Part shown: piece by piece, positions 42,914 to 53,120 of the stretch
How positions within the stretch are numbered: the first letter of the stretch is position 1
Layout: every line of letters begins with the position of its first letter
Assembly (NCBI GenBank): GCA_016860845.1
Contig: BOKF01000024.1
Span: 58,955-122,954 of the forward strand
DNA length: 64,000 nt
Direction: 5' to 3'
Source of the DNA: Chloroflexota bacterium
Lineage (GTDB): Bacteria; Chloroflexota; Anaerolineae; 4572-78; J111
Position numbers and translations under genes: made by a program
The notes under the pieces: generated by a model
Seen by the model: the letters and a program-made list of their open reading frames with translations, nothing else
The model's database searches: none
What the model was told of the DNA's origin: nothing

Positions 42914-43170
42914 CGTGTTAGCCCTTACAAGGGAGAGGCATGTTCGGTTGTTAAGATAGCGGCCCGAAGCACCGTCACCTAGATGGCGCAAAGTTCTTGG
43001 CCGGCTTATGTCATTTTGCTGGTGAATAGGGGTCATCTCAAAGCCAGGCTCCCCCTAAAGCTGGCCTTGAGAAAATCACCTGCTGACGTAGCTTTATTAT
43101 TATAACCCTTTTCCGGGTAAAATCTAGCCCCCCTTTATTCCTAACTGAAATGATCGTCTCGGGTAAATGT

Positions 43171-43202
43171 GTAGGAGTCCAAAGTATATTTTGGACTCCT
43201 AC
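43171..43202 (+). repeat. GTAG...CTAC hairpin downstream of gcvP
   Basis: GTAGGAGTCCAAA (43171-43183) pairs perfectly with 43190-43202. It lies 50 bases past the gcvP stop. A T run follows only on the plus side, so it is a repeat or RNA-stability hairpin more than a clean terminator for the minus-strand genes. Nothing else is visible in 42914-43251. Confidence 0.75.
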
Positions 43203-43251
43203 TTTTAATCTCTCAAATCCAATGCCCCAAAATTCTGCGCTTGGCTGAAGC

Positions 43252-46137
43252 TCAGGCGGCCTCGTAAGCCTCTACCGGCAGGCAGATACAGAACAGGTTG
43301 CGGTCGCCGTAAACATTGTCAATGCGCGAGACGGAGGGCCAGAATTTCGATGCCTTGACCCAGGGCGCTGGGAATGCCGCCTGCTCCCGCGAGTAGGGCC
43401 GGTCCCAGCGGTCCGAGGTCACGACTGCGGCGGTGTGAGGCGCGTGTTTGAGCGGGTTATTTTCAGGGTCTACCCGCCCCTCCTCAATGGCCCGAATCTC
43501 TTCCCGAATGCTGATGAGGGCCTCGCAGAAACGATCTAACTCTTCCAGCGACTCGCTTTCCGTCGGTTCGATCATCAGTGTCCCCGGTACGGGGAAGGAC
43601 ATTGTCGGCGCGTGGAAACCGTAATCCATGAGGCGTTTAGCCACATCCTCGGCCTCGACGCCGCTGGCCTCTTTGAGCGGGCGTAGGTCAATGATGCATT
43701 CGTGAGCCACGCGGCCATTCGTGCCTTTATAGAGCACGGGATAGTACGGGTCGAGCCGGGCGGCGACGTAGTTGGCATTGAGGATGGCGATTTTGGTCGC
43801 CTCCGTTAAACCTGCCGCACCCATCATGGCAATGTAGGTATAGGAGATGGGCAAAATGCTGGCGCTGCCCCAGGGCGCCGCCGAGACAGCGCCTACTCCT
43901 TTTTTGCCGCCTACCCCATGCACCACAACGTGATGCGGCAAAAACGGAGCTAGGTGTGCCGCCACACAAATCGGACCCACGCCCGGCCCGCCGCCGCCGT
44001 GCGGAATGCAGAAGGTTTTGTGCAGGTTCAGGTGGCACACATCTGCGCCGATATCGCCGGGGCGGCACAGACCCACCTGGGCGTTCATATTGGCCCCGTC
44101 CATGTAGACCTGCCCGCCGTGCTCATGGACAATCTGGCAGATTTCCTTGATTTCGGCCTCAAAGACGCCGTGGGTGGAGGGGTAAGTGACCATCAGGGCG
44201 GCCAGGTGGTCGCCATGCTCTTCGGCTTTGCGGCGCAGGTCGGCCAGGTCAATATTGCCGTTATGGTCACAGGCGACCACCACTACCTGCATCCCGGCCA
44301 TAGCGGCGCTGGCCGGGTTAGTCCCATGCGCCGAACTGGGAATCAGGCAGATATTGCGCTGATCCTGACCACGGTCGTGATGGTAGGCGCGAATCGTCAG
44401 CAGCCCGGTATACTCGCCCTGCGAACCGGCGTTAGGTTGCAGCGAGGTCGCGGCAAAGCCGGTAATTTCGGCCAGCCAGCCCTCCAGCCGCTCAAACATA
44501 ATTTGATAGCCCTCGGCCTGGTCGAGGGGAGCAAAAGGATGCAAATGGGCAAACTGCGGCCAGGTAATCGGCAGCATCTCGGCGGTGGCATTCAATTTCA
44601 TGGTGCAAGACCCCAGCGGAATCATCGAGTGGGTCAGCGACAGATCGCGTGCTTGCAGCCGGTGAATGTAGCGCAGCATCTCCGTTTCGGAGTGGTAGCT
44701 GTTGAAAACGGCATGGGTTAAAAAGGCGCTTTGCCGCTGGTGGGGATCAGGGTAAGCCAGGTCTACAGTGGCCGCCAGTTCTTCCAGGTCAAGCTGGCCG
44801 GGCTTAGCGCCGTAGATTTCAAACAACAGCTCCAAATCATGGGCCAGGGTAAATTCGTCCAGGGAGATGCCGGTCGCTTCGTCATCGTAAAGGCGCAGAT
44901 TGACCTGGCGGGCCAGAGCCTCATGAATTAATTGTTTGGGTGTATGCGGACCGTCGCTAATTTTGAGCGTATCAAATACCAGGCCATGGGCTACGGTGTA
45001 GCCCAACTGCCGCAGCCCGGCCGCCAGGGTTTCAGTCAGCAGCCGCACCCGCTGGGCAATGCGGGTTAAGCCGGCGGGGCCATGGTACACGGCATACATC
45101 GAGGCCATTACGGCCAATAGCACCTGGGCGGTGCAGATGTTGCTGGTGGCATGCTCCCGGCGAATGTGCTGCTCTCGCGTCTGTAAGGTCAGCCGGTAGG
45201 CCGGTTGGCCGGTCGCGTCTTTGGAGACCCCCGCCAGCCGTCCCGGCATTTGCCGTTTGTAGGCGTCTCGGGTAGCCATAAAGGCCGCGTGCGGACCGCC
45301 GTAGCCCATGGGCACGCCAAAACGCTGGCTGTTACCGATGACCACATCGGCCCCAAACTCTCCGGGAGGGCGCAGCAAGGTCAGGGCCAACAGGTCACTG
45401 GCCACGACCACCATCGCCCCGGCAGCGTGAGCCTTTTGGCAAAAAGATTCGTAATCCAAAACAGCTCCATCGGTGGCGGGATATTGGACCAGCACCCCGA
45501 AGGTCGGTTCGGCAAAGTCGTACCGCTCATGGTCGCCGACAATCACCTTAAACCCTAACGGCTCAGCGCGGGTCTGCACGACTTCAATAGTTTGGGGGTG
45601 GCAGCGCTCTGACACAAAGAAAACGTTGGCCGTAGACTTGCGGTCTTGAGCGCGGCGGCAGAGGGTCATCGCTTCGGCAGCGGCGGTCGCTTCGTCCAGC
45701 AGCGAGGCGTTGGCAATCTCCATCTCGGTCAGGTCGCAGACCATCGTTTGAAAGTTGAGCAGGGCTTCCAGCCGTCCCTGGGCAATTTCGGCTTGATAGG
45801 GAGTGTACTGGGTATACCAGCCGGGATTCTCCAGGATATTTCGCTGAATGACCGGCGGGGTGAGACAACTGTAGTAGCCCATGCCAATGAAAGAACGGTA
45901 GACTTTGTTTTTGGCCGCCAGGTTACGCCAGTCGGTCCGTGCCTCCAATTCACTCAGGGGATCGGGCAGGCAGAGAGGGCGATTCAGGCGGATGTCAGCC
46001 GGCACGGTCTGGTCAATCAATTCATCCAGGGAAGTGACCTCCAAAACTTCGAGCATCCGGGTCACTTTTTCTCCCTGGGGGCCAAGGTGACGCCGGGCAA
46101 AAGTGTCGGTGGGTCTGAGTAACTCTAAATGGTTCAT
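43252..46137 (-). CDS. gcvP: Glycine dehydrogenase (decarboxylating), P-protein
   Basis: The PLP enzyme that decarboxylates glycine and transfers the aminomethyl group to lipoyl-GcvH. It is a full single-chain P-protein, 961 residues from the ATG at 46137. Motifs are [17 protein letters not shown] at the start, the substrate/PLP region in [20 protein letters not shown], and the PLP lysine in [21 protein letters not shown]. The upstream ATG at 46173 would extend into gcvH; the 46137 start follows the gcvH stop by four bases. It is the third gene of gcvT-gcvH-gcvP, which is controlled by the glycine riboswitch upstream of gcvT. The last gene, lpd (L-protein), is not in the window. Confidence 0.97.
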   Translation of the reverse strand: MNHLELLRPTDTFARRHLGPQGEKVTRMLEVLEVTSLDELIDQTVPADIRLNRPLCLPDPLSELEARTDWRNLAAKNKVYRSFIGMGYYSCLTPPVIQRNILENPGWYTQYTPYQAEIAQGRLEALLNFQTMVCDLTEMEIANASLLDEATAAAEAMTLCRRAQDRKSTANVFFVSERCHPQTIEVVQTRAEPLGFKVIVGDHERYDFAEPTFGVLVQYPATDGAVLDYESFCQKAHAAGAMVVVASDLLALTLLRPPGEFGADVVIGNSQRFGVPMGYGGPHAAFMATRDAYKRQMPGRLAGVSKDATGQPAYRLTLQTREQHIRREHATSNICTAQVLLAVMASMYAVYHGPAGLTRIAQRVRLLTETLAAGLRQLGYTVAHGLVFDTLKISDGPHTPKQLIHEALARQVNLRLYDDEATGISLDEFTLAHDLELLFEIYGAKPGQLDLEELAATVDLAYPDPHQRQSAFLTHAVFNSYHSETEMLRYIHRLQARDLSLTHSMIPLGSCTMKLNATAEMLPITWPQFAHLHPFAPLDQAEGYQIMFERLEGWLAEITGFAATSLQPNAGSQGEYTGLLTIRAYHHDRGQDQRNICLIPSSAHGTNPASAAMAGMQVVVVACDHNGNIDLADLRRKAEEHGDHLAALMVTYPSTHGVFEAEIKEICQIVHEHGGQVYMDGANMNAQVGLCRPGDIGADVCHLNLHKTFCIPHGGGGPGVGPICVAAHLAPFLPHHVVVHGVGGKKGVGAVSAAPWGSASILPISYTYIAMMGAAGLTEATKIAILNANYVAARLDPYYPVLYKGTNGRVAHECIIDLRPLKEASGVEAEDVAKRLMDYGFHAPTMSFPVPGTLMIEPTESESLEELDRFCEALISIREEIRAIEEGRVDPENNPLKHAPHTAAVVTSDRWDRPYSREQAAFPAPWVKASKFWPSVSRIDNVYGDRNLFCICLPVEAYEAA

Positions 46138-46141
46138 TCGT

Positions 46142-46525
46142 TCACTCGCTTTCAGCAACTTTGGCGTAATCATCGCCGCTGAGCAAACCAGCCCATTCGT
46201 CAGGATTTGAGGGCCTGATTTTGATCATCCAGCCGGCTCCATACGGATCGGTGTTGATGACTTCCGGCGCATCCACCAGGGCGGTATTGATTTCGACAAT
46301 CTCACCGCTCAAGGGGATGTACAGATCACTGGCGGCTTTAACCGACTCGACCACCCCAAAGATTTCGCCCCGCTTGAACGTGCTGCCGACCTCGGGCAGT
46401 TCGACGTAAACAACATCGCTTAAGCTGTCCTGGGCGTGGTCGGTGATGCCGCAGACATACAAGTCACCTTCGGGACGCGCCCACTCATGGCTCTCCTGGT
46501 ATTTGGCGTTTGGATCAAGTTTCAT
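46142..46525 (-). CDS. gcvH: Glycine cleavage system H protein
   Basis: The lipoyl carrier of the glycine cleavage system: 127 residues, with the lipoylated lysine K63 in [21 protein letters not shown]. The AEVG-type second half ([18 protein letters not shown]) is intact. AAAGGAGAA lies about 8 bases before the ATG on the minus strand. It passes the aminomethyl group from GcvP to GcvT. A simple-repeat tract (46560-46630) separates it from gcvT. Confidence 0.97.
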   Translation of the reverse strand: MKLDPNAKYQESHEWARPEGDLYVCGITDHAQDSLSDVVYVELPEVGSTFKRGEIFGVVESVKAASDLYIPLSGEIVEINTALVDAPEVINTDPYGAGWMIKIRPSNPDEWAGLLSGDDYAKVAESE

Positions 46526-46633
46526 TGAAAAATTCTCCTTTCAGTGTTGTTGGCTAAAAATTTATGAGGCGAAGAGGCGAAGGGACGACGATGTGAAGAA
46601 TTTTTTGCCTCACTGCCTCTTCGTTTCTTCGCT

Positions 46634-47746
46634 TCATCTTCGGTAGGTTGGCGTATAAAAAGGCCGTTTGACCACTACGGCGGCTTTAGGTTTGTCGCGA
46701 ATGATGATTTGGAGGGGCGTGCCCGCTGCGGCGTGTTCGGGGGCAACAAAGGCGTGGCCACAATACTTGTCCACGGTGGGGGCGTACAGCCCGCTGACTA
46801 CCGTGCCGGTAGGTTGGCCGCTGGCCGTTGTGACCGAGTAATCCTGGCGGGGGACGCCTTTTTCGACCAGCTCAAAGCCGATCAACTTTTTGGCCACGCC
46901 CTTTTCTTTTTGGGCCAGCAAGGCCGCTTTGCCGATAAAATCTTTGTCGAATTTGCAAACCCAGCCCAGGTTGGCCTCGATGGGGCTGATGTCGGCGCTG
47001 ATTTCGTGGCCGTAGAGGGGAAAACCGGCCTCAAAGCGGAGGCTGTCGCGGGCGGCTAGACCAACGGGTTTGACCTCGATATCCTCGGCCGCGCCCGTAT
47101 TCAAAATCGCCTCCCACACCTGCACAGCAGCTTCAGCCGGGAAAAACAGTTCGACGCCATCCTCGCCGGTGTAGCCGGTGCGCCCGATGAGGGCTGAAAC
47201 TCCGGCCAGGTCAGTTTCAACGGCGTTAAAGCGGGCTACCGTGGACATATCGGCTGTGATTAATTTTTGTAACAGCTCAATAGCGCGGGGGCCTTGTAAG
47301 GCCAACATATAGGTCTCAGCCGATACGTTGGTGACGGTGACGTTGTACCCCTGAGCGTGCTCTTGCAGCCACTGGAAATCCTTGTCCAGATTTGAGGCAT
47401 TGACCACCACAAACCAGCGCCCGGCCAGTTTGTAAATAAAAGTGTCGTCCACGATGCCGCCGTACTCGTAACACATCAAGGCATAGTGGGCCTCATTAGC
47501 CGCCATCAGCCGGACATCCCAGGTAACGAGGTGATTAAGAAAAGTTTCGGCGTCGGGGCCGGTCACGGTGATCTGGCCCATGTGATCAATGTCAAACAGC
47601 CCGGCTGAACGCCGGGTGAGGTGATGCTCCTCGATGGGGCCGGTGGGATACTGGACCGGCATTTCCCACCCGGCAAACGGGACCATCCGCCCGCCGTGGT
47701 CAACGTGCCATTGGTAAAGGTTCGTGCGACCTAGATTTTCGTTCAT
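46634..47746 (-). CDS. gcvT: Aminomethyltransferase, T protein
   Basis: Transfers the methylene group from aminomethyl-GcvH to tetrahydrofolate, releasing ammonia. It is 370 residues from the ATG at 47746, with the folate-binding motifs GGRMVPFAGWEMPVQYPTG, FDIDHMGQITVTGPDAETFLNHL (including the catalytic Asp) and GYTGEDGVELFFPAEAA. The ATG at 47794 lies inside the riboswitch terminator hairpin and is rejected; GAAGGAAAA lies 9 bases before the chosen start. First gene of the riboswitch-controlled operon. Confidence 0.97.
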   Translation of the reverse strand: MNENLGRTNLYQWHVDHGGRMVPFAGWEMPVQYPTGPIEEHHLTRRSAGLFDIDHMGQITVTGPDAETFLNHLVTWDVRLMAANEAHYALMCYEYGGIVDDTFIYKLAGRWFVVVNASNLDKDFQWLQEHAQGYNVTVTNVSAETYMLALQGPRAIELLQKLITADMSTVARFNAVETDLAGVSALIGRTGYTGEDGVELFFPAEAAVQVWEAILNTGAAEDIEVKPVGLAARDSLRFEAGFPLYGHEISADISPIEANLGWVCKFDKDFIGKAALLAQKEKGVAKKLIGFELVEKGVPRQDYSVTTASGQPTGTVVSGLYAPTVDKYCGHAFVAPEHAAAGTPLQIIIRDKPKAAVVVKRPFYTPTYRR

Positions 47747-47785
47747 TGGACTGTTTTCCTTCTTTAGGGACTGTTTTGAAATAAA

Positions 47786-47812
47786 AACGGGCACTCTAAA
47801 TGTGTGCCCGTT
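47786..47812 (-). terminator. Terminator of the glycine riboswitch expression platform
   Basis: On the minus strand, AACGGGCAC pairs with GTGCCCGTT, followed by TTTAT, right after the second aptamer. Its 5' arm overlaps the end of the aptamer's closing helix, so glycine binding can prevent termination. Confidence 0.88.
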
Positions 47813-47813
47813 T

Positions 47814-47960
47814 GCTCTGTCCTGTACCTGAGAGATTACCCCCTTCGGTGCGGCCTGCGCCGTCTCTCCAGAGATGCTGTCTGTGCCACGATCCCTTTGC
47901 CTGAGAGTTTCGGATGGAACTTGGCTTGCTCCCCAACCTTGCCCCTTCGGCGACCCGAAT
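47814..47960 (-). promoter_or_regulatory. Tandem glycine riboswitch controlling gcvTHP
   Basis: Read on the minus strand, the leader has two glycine aptamers. The first includes GCCGAAGGGGCAAGG, ACTCTCAGGCAAAGGGA and GGCACAGAC; the second has CACCGAAGGGGGTAA, TCTCTCAGGTACAGGACAGAG. The repeated CCGAAGGGG...CTCTCAGG(C/T)A..AGG(G/A)A core and the cooperative two-aptamer arrangement are those of the known gcvT riboswitch. A terminator follows, and the regulated gene is gcvT, as expected for an ON switch that degrades excess glycine. Confidence 0.96.
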
Positions 47961-47964
47961 CAAT

Positions 47965-48055
47965 TTTGGATTTTAGATTTACGATTTGCGATTATATCAA
48001 ATCTAAAATCGTAAATCCCCTAACCTACCCGCCAGGGCAGGCAAAATCGTAAATC
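47965..48055 (+). repeat. Inverted heptamer arrays (GATTTTA/GATTTAC)
   Basis: GATTTTA GATTTAC GATTTGC units face AAATCTA AAATCGT AAATC units across a short A/T-rich centre; a further copy lies after CCCGCCAGGGCAGG. The tract fills the space upstream of the glycine riboswitch, where its promoter should be. Confidence 0.8.
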
Positions 48056-48132
48056 GTCAGGTTCTCTCCCGCAGCACGTCAATCAGCAGATTTTTTATTG
48101 TTAGCAAAGTGTAACACAGCGGAGGGGCTTTG

Positions 48133-51090
48133 TCAATCTGCAACCGGATCAAGATTGCTAATTTTAGCCGCCGTTTGCTCAACCAGTTGTTCGATGTCTG
48201 TCGGCAGGAAGGGTTTGGAGAGCCAGGCCAGGCCGGATTTTTCTAGGAAGATGCGGGTGTCCATGTCAACGGTATTGCCGGTGATAAAGATAAAGCGATT
48301 CGCCAGGAAGGGGAATTTCTCGATGGCTCTTTGGTAAAGGTGCGGGCCAAGGATGTCAGGCATGAGGACATCACACACAATCAGATCGTAGCTGTGCCTC
48401 TCCAGTTTTTGCAGGGCAGTTTGGCCGTCTGGCGCGGTCTCAATCGTATGGCCTCGATGAGTAAAAATGAGCCGGAGTAAGTTCAAGAGGGCTGGCTCAT
48501 CGTCTATAGCTAAGATTTTTAGCGAACTGGAAAATGCCGGCGCTACCGGTGCAGCCACTTCCGGGCTGGGAGCAGTTGCCACGGGTGGAGTTTGGATGGG
48601 TAGTTCCACATAAAAGGCAGCCCCGCCGGTGGCTACATTTTCAGCCCAGATGCGCCCTTTATGCTCGCTAATAATGCCAAAGCAGATGGATAGACCCAGG
48701 CCCGTGCCTTCGCCGACCTGTTTGGTGCTAAAAAATGGGTCAAAGATGCGGCTGATATGATTGGGAGGGATTCCCGGCCCGTTATCGGTAAAACTTACCA
48801 GGATATGGTTTTCTTCGCGCCAGGACTCGATGGTTAACAGGCGGGGGGATGGGATAGTGGCCAGGGCATGAATGGCGTTAGTGATTAAGTTGACAAAAAC
48901 CTGTTCCAGTTGGTGCGGGTCGGCCATAGTGGGGGGCAGTTCAGACTCCAGCACGGTTTTAACCTGGACGGCATTCGCCTGGAGCTGTGATGCTACCAGG
49001 GTTGTACTGCCGGTGATAATCTCGTTGAGGTCAACTTCTTGCGTCTCCAACTCAAAGCGGCGAGCAAAGGTCAGCAAATCACGGACAATCAAGCGGGCGC
49101 GCTGGGCTTGGCGGAAAATAACATTCAGGTCGGTCTGTGTTTCGACCGGCAAATCGCTCTGCTGCAAGAGGCTGGAATAGCCAATAATGCTCGTCAGCGG
49201 ATTGTTCAGTTCATGGGCTACCCCGGCCACCAGTTTGCCAATCGCGGATAGTTTCTCGGTTTGCTGAAGCTGCTGCTCCAGCTCGCGGCGATGGGTAATA
49301 TCGCGGGCAATACCGTGAATACTGACCGGCCGGCGGCCCTCCCGCCGGACCCGAAGAGTCACTTCTAACAGGATTTCACGTTTGTCTTTTCCCACAATTG
49401 AGAGTTCAAATGGAGCCAGAGATTCAGTCGAAGCCAGATGGGCTTTGAGCAATTTATAAAGTGTGGGAATCTGCTGCGCTGAGATAAATTGGGTAATCGG
49501 CGCGCCAATAACTTCCTCAAGCTGATAACCGCTTGTTTTTAAGACAACTTTGTTGGCGCTGCTAATCCTGAAATTACCGTCCAGAGTAAAGATAAAATCA
49601 TTGGCATTGTCAAAAAGGTCACGATAGTTGGCCTCGGCCGTGCGGATTTCGGTAAACAGGCGCGCATTTTCGAGAGCGACAGCCAGTTCGGCGGCAATCG
49701 CGTTAAAGAGACGCAAATCTTCATGGTCAAAGGCATTAACCCGCGGACTTTCGGCGTTAAGGACCGCCACAACCCGGTTATTGGATAACACCGGCACACA
49801 AATCTCCGCCTGAGTATCGGGCATTAATTCGTAATAGTGCCTGGCTTCGCGCACATTGGGCAGCAATAAGGATTTGCCATGACGCAGCACCCACCCGGCA
49901 GCGCTGCCGTGCATGGGAATGACCGGATCGCCGTGATCAAAGTTAAAACCAATGGTTGCCGGATGGGCCACGACCCTGTCCCCTTCGGCTGCCGGGAGAA
50001 AAAAGCCCAGCCGCTCGATACCCAGGGTTCGGTGCAACGCGCCAATGGTGCCGCTGATGACCCGGTCAAAATCCAGGCTGGAAGCTGCGGCCACCATCAC
50101 TTCTTGCAGAACTTTAGCTTCAGCCAGGCGGCGGGTCGCCTCGTGATACAGGCGGGCATGCTCGATGGCTACGGCTGCCTGGGCGGCCATTGTCTCCAAC
50201 AGGCGTAGGGCTGTCACCGTGAGCTTCTCGGTACTGTGCGCCCGGCCTACTTCTACCAGGCCAATTGTCTGGCGACGATAAATCAAAGGGATGAGAAAAA
50301 GCGCCTGGACTTGAAGGTTTTCCAACCAGGCCAGTTCTTCTCCCTGGGCGGCACTGGTTTCGAGAATGCCGGGCGCTTGCGCCGCCAAAGCGGAATAGGG
50401 AAACGAACTTCTGGTCAGGGGACGCACCAGTTGTTCCAGGCGTTTCCCCCCTGACCTGACATAACTCTGGATGGTACGGAGTTGGTTTTCTTCTTTTTCC
50501 CAGTAGGAGATCAGGCACAGATCGGCCTTAAACGCCTCCACCATTTGCCGGCTGACCGCATCTAATACAGTTTCCAGGGCCAAGTCCGAGGTGATGATGG
50601 CCATGGACTCAAATAACAGAGCTTGTTCTTCGGATCGCTGGCGAGTTTCGGCCAGCAGCCGGGCATTTTCAATCGCCAGGGCCGCGTGGTCGGCGATAAC
50701 GCTGAGCAGCTTTAACCCGTTACCACTCAGATAATCCGGGTTCATATTCATCAGCTCGATCACCCCGATGGTGTGACCGTTGGCTCGCAGTGGAACGCAC
50801 ATAATCGAGTGAGTCTGAAAGCCGCTGCGCTCGTCAAAGTTTTTGTAAAAACGGACATCATGGTTGACATCAGGGATGAGCGCCGGTTTTTCATTGGCCA
50901 TCACCCAACCGATCACCCCCTTGCCGGCCGGCAAACTCAAGCCGCGAACCGCATCAGCCCCGGCCCCTACCGCCGCCCGAATCACAATTTCCTGGCCCGA
51001 AGGTTCAAGCAAAGCGACCGAGCCTGCCTCTGCTTCAAATATTTCGTTGGTGCGCGTAATAACCTGACTTAGGACCTCTTGCAAATCCAT
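48133..51090 (-). CDS. Multi-GAF/PAS hybrid histidine kinase with receiver
   Basis: A 985-residue soluble sensor. Three GAF domains (about 5-150, 160-310 and 325-470) are seen by patterns such as GKGVIGWVMANEKPALIPDV, SIMCVPLRANGHTIGVIELMN and GSAAGWVLRHGKSLLLPNV. A PAS domain follows (FDNANDFIFTLDGNFRISSAN). The HisKA box is VAGVAHELNNPLTSIIGYSSLL (His), N box LITNAIHALATI, G boxes FTDNGPGIPP and GEGTGLGLSICFGI. The receiver has DxxM in LIVCDVLMPDILGPHLY and the Lys in WLSKPFLP. GAF domains may bind cyclic nucleotides, tetrapyrroles or other small ligands; none is identified. It is divergent from the dihydropyrimidinase gene. Confidence 0.9.
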   Translation of the reverse strand: MDLQEVLSQVITRTNEIFEAEAGSVALLEPSGQEIVIRAAVGAGADAVRGLSLPAGKGVIGWVMANEKPALIPDVNHDVRFYKNFDERSGFQTHSIMCVPLRANGHTIGVIELMNMNPDYLSGNGLKLLSVIADHAALAIENARLLAETRQRSEEQALLFESMAIITSDLALETVLDAVSRQMVEAFKADLCLISYWEKEENQLRTIQSYVRSGGKRLEQLVRPLTRSSFPYSALAAQAPGILETSAAQGEELAWLENLQVQALFLIPLIYRRQTIGLVEVGRAHSTEKLTVTALRLLETMAAQAAVAIEHARLYHEATRRLAEAKVLQEVMVAAASSLDFDRVISGTIGALHRTLGIERLGFFLPAAEGDRVVAHPATIGFNFDHGDPVIPMHGSAAGWVLRHGKSLLLPNVREARHYYELMPDTQAEICVPVLSNNRVVAVLNAESPRVNAFDHEDLRLFNAIAAELAVALENARLFTEIRTAEANYRDLFDNANDFIFTLDGNFRISSANKVVLKTSGYQLEEVIGAPITQFISAQQIPTLYKLLKAHLASTESLAPFELSIVGKDKREILLEVTLRVRREGRRPVSIHGIARDITHRRELEQQLQQTEKLSAIGKLVAGVAHELNNPLTSIIGYSSLLQQSDLPVETQTDLNVIFRQAQRARLIVRDLLTFARRFELETQEVDLNEIITGSTTLVASQLQANAVQVKTVLESELPPTMADPHQLEQVFVNLITNAIHALATIPSPRLLTIESWREENHILVSFTDNGPGIPPNHISRIFDPFFSTKQVGEGTGLGLSICFGIISEHKGRIWAENVATGGAAFYVELPIQTPPVATAPSPEVAAPVAPAFSSSLKILAIDDEPALLNLLRLIFTHRGHTIETAPDGQTALQKLERHSYDLIVCDVLMPDILGPHLYQRAIEKFPFLANRFIFITGNTVDMDTRIFLEKSGLAWLSKPFLPTDIEQLVEQTAAKISNLDPVAD

Positions 51091-51279
51091 CCATTAATCT
51101 CCATCCTTATAAATTGTAACAAAAGTCATGTTCCAACGCAATAAGCCTTTGTTCCCCCTGAATATGAATCAATCGGGTCAATTTTTAGTTTTTATTCATT
51201 TAGTGATATATTCAGCAAAGAAGCGAATCGGTGAGCCTCATTTCGCTGACTCATTGAATTCGGGAAAGGTGATAGAGCC

Positions 51280-52644
51280 ATGAGCTACGATTTGGTTATT
51301 AAAAATGGAAGAATTATCACGGCGGGCGAGGATTTTGTGGGTGATGTCGCCATTGCCGGGGAAAGTATTGCCGCCCTCGGCCAACATCTCAGCGGCAGCG
51401 GGGAAATTGACGCCAGCGGTTTGTATGTCATCCCTGGTGCGGTGGATGGGCATGTCCATTTGCAGATGCCGATTACCGATATTATCACCGCGGATAGCTT
51501 TGAGCAGGGCACGATTGCCGCTGCTTGTGGCGGGGTCACCAGCATTATTGATTTTGTTGAACCGGGCAAAGGACAGGATTTGGTGGAGGCCCTGGAGTGG
51601 CGGCGGGCCGAAGCCGAGGGGCAGGTGGTCATTGATTACGGGCTGCACATGACCTTGCTCGACCCCGACCCGTTGATTCTGGCCCAGGTGTCCGAGGCTT
51701 ACGATCACGGCTGCGCTACGTTTAAACTTTACACCGCTTATCCTCATTTTTACCTGGCCGACGACGAACTCTACCGGGCGCTGCGCGCGGTGGCTGAAGC
51801 GGGGGGCCTGGCGGTCGTCCATGCCGAAAATTACCCGGTAATTACCGAAGTTTGGAAACGCCTGTTGGCCGAAGGTAAAGTTGAAACCAAGTGGCATCCC
51901 CACAGCCGGCCGGCTGTGACCGAGGCCGAGGCGGTCAACCGAGTCCTCTCCATTGCCCACCTTGTCGGAGCGCCCACGCTCATCTTTCACCTTTCCTGTG
52001 GTGAGGCTGCCCGCGAAGTTGCTTATGCTAAAGAGCGGGGCTGGGCTGCCTTTGGCGAAACTTGTCCGCAATACCTGACCCTGCCCGACGACATTTACGA
52101 ACGGGAAGATATGCCGGGAACCTGGTTTATTTGCCAGCCGCCCATTCGCGGCAGTGCCCAGGCTGCCGCACTGTGGCAGTCGCTGGCCACCGGCAGTATT
52201 GACATTATCTCTACGGACCATTGCCCCTTCTCGGCTGAAGTGAAAAAGTACGGCGAGCAGAATTTTACCTTGACCCCTGGCGGTGTCTCTGGTATCGAAA
52301 CGCGCCTGGCCTTAGTGCATAACTTTGGGGTGCTGGCCGGCTATCTCACCTTAAATCGTTGGGTTGAGGCCTGCTGCACTTTGCCCGCCGATTTGCACGG
52401 CATGACCCGCAAAGGCCATCTTATTCCCGGTTATGATGCCGATATTGTTCTCTTTGACCCGCGTAAAGAAATTACCTACAGCGCCGAGACGCTCCACTCC
52501 AATATCAGTTATACGCCCTATGCCGGGATAACCGTCAAAGGGGCGCCGGTCACGACGATTAGCCGGGGTGAGGTTATTGTGGAGGACGGCCAATTCATCG
52601 GGACGCGCGGGCGAGGGCAGTTTTTGAAGCGAAGGTATGAGTAA
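51280..52644 (+). CDS. hydA: Dihydropyrimidinase / D-hydantoinase
   Basis: A 454-residue cyclic amidohydrolase that opens dihydropyrimidine or hydantoin rings. Landmarks are YDLVIKNGRIITAGE, the metal site VDGHVHLQMPI, the Lys of TFKLYTAYPH that would be carbamylated and bridge two Zn, AVVHAENYPVI, HLSCGEAAREV and IISTDHCPFS, with NFTLTPGGVSGIETRL for substrate contact. The GGAAAGGTGA box lies about 7 bases before the ATG. The length is typical. No other pyrimidine-degradation gene is adjacent, so it may serve hydantoin or general cyclic-imide hydrolysis. It is divergent from the GAF kinase; a TATATT (-10-like, 51207-51212) lies in the 189-base gap. Confidence 0.92.
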   Translation: MSYDLVIKNGRIITAGEDFVGDVAIAGESIAALGQHLSGSGEIDASGLYVIPGAVDGHVHLQMPITDIITADSFEQGTIAAACGGVTSIIDFVEPGKGQDLVEALEWRRAEAEGQVVIDYGLHMTLLDPDPLILAQVSEAYDHGCATFKLYTAYPHFYLADDELYRALRAVAEAGGLAVVHAENYPVITEVWKRLLAEGKVETKWHPHSRPAVTEAEAVNRVLSIAHLVGAPTLIFHLSCGEAAREVAYAKERGWAAFGETCPQYLTLPDDIYEREDMPGTWFICQPPIRGSAQAAALWQSLATGSIDIISTDHCPFSAEVKKYGEQNFTLTPGGVSGIETRLALVHNFGVLAGYLTLNRWVEACCTLPADLHGMTRKGHLIPGYDADIVLFDPRKEITYSAETLHSNISYTPYAGITVKGAPVTTISRGEVIVEDGQFIGTRGRGQFLKRRYE

Positions 52645-52706
52645 GAACCCCAACTAAGTTAACGCAAAGACGCTAGTACATCTGGGCGAAAGTAAGTCGG
52701 TGGTTT

Positions 52707-52750
52707 GTAGTAACGGCTTTAGCCGCCTAGACCCCTGAAGGGGTTACTAC
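52707..52750 (+). repeat. GTAG...CTAC palindromic element with two inner hairpins
   Basis: GTAGTAAC (52707-52714) pairs with GTTACTAC (52743-52750). Inside lie CGGCTTTAGCCG and CCCCTGAAGGGG, each a short hairpin, giving a three-way junction. Related in its ends and core to 12388-12433. Confidence 0.8.
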
Positions 52751-52824
52751 GTACTCTGGAGTTATTTATGCCGCCGTGTATTAGGTCCCAAAGACGCCAA
52801 GCAAGGATGGGGTTGAGTATGGGC

Positions 52825-53120
52825 ATGACTGAGAATGAGATCAGTAAACATATTGTCGAGTGTGCTATTGAAGTACATCGTACTTTCGGAGGTCCGGGCC
52901 TGTTAGAGAGTGTCTACGAAGAAGCATTAGGGTGGGAGTTGGGACAACGCGGATTATGGGTTGATCGTCAACTTGAAGTCCCGGTAAAATACAAAGGTCG
53001 CCAGTTAATTGCGCCGTTGCGGCTAGATATGCTGATGGAAAAACTTGTGATTGTTGTGGAATTCACCGGGTTGTAAATGGGTTATAAAATCAAGAATTCT
53101 GTATACCTTATTAATCAGAC
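52825..53120 (+). pseudogene. Decayed GxxExxY family gene
   Basis: From the ATG at 52825 the frame reads MTENEISKHIVECAIEVHRTFGGPGLLESVYEEAL, a typical beginning (G..E..Y in GLLESVY). An extra Gly is present in FGGPG. The frame continues to LVIVVEF and then reads TGL and a stop at 53074-53076. In intact relatives the core continues VELKAVE..., about 20 residues before a T-G-C-K-x-G block. Here TGTAAA-TGGGTTAT at 53070-53085 resembles the DNA for that block, with one base missing. So there is an internal deletion of roughly 20 codons and a frameshift. The complete relative is at 20739. Confidence 0.75.

Noticed and set aside
43171..43202. Terminator of gcvP
   Set aside because: The T run is on the wrong side for minus-strand transcription and the hairpin belongs to the GTAG palindrome family, so it is listed as a repeat.
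43954..44721. Long plus-strand ORF of 255 residues opposite gcvP
   Set aside because: Antisense shadow of a high-GC gene, with no recognisable domain.
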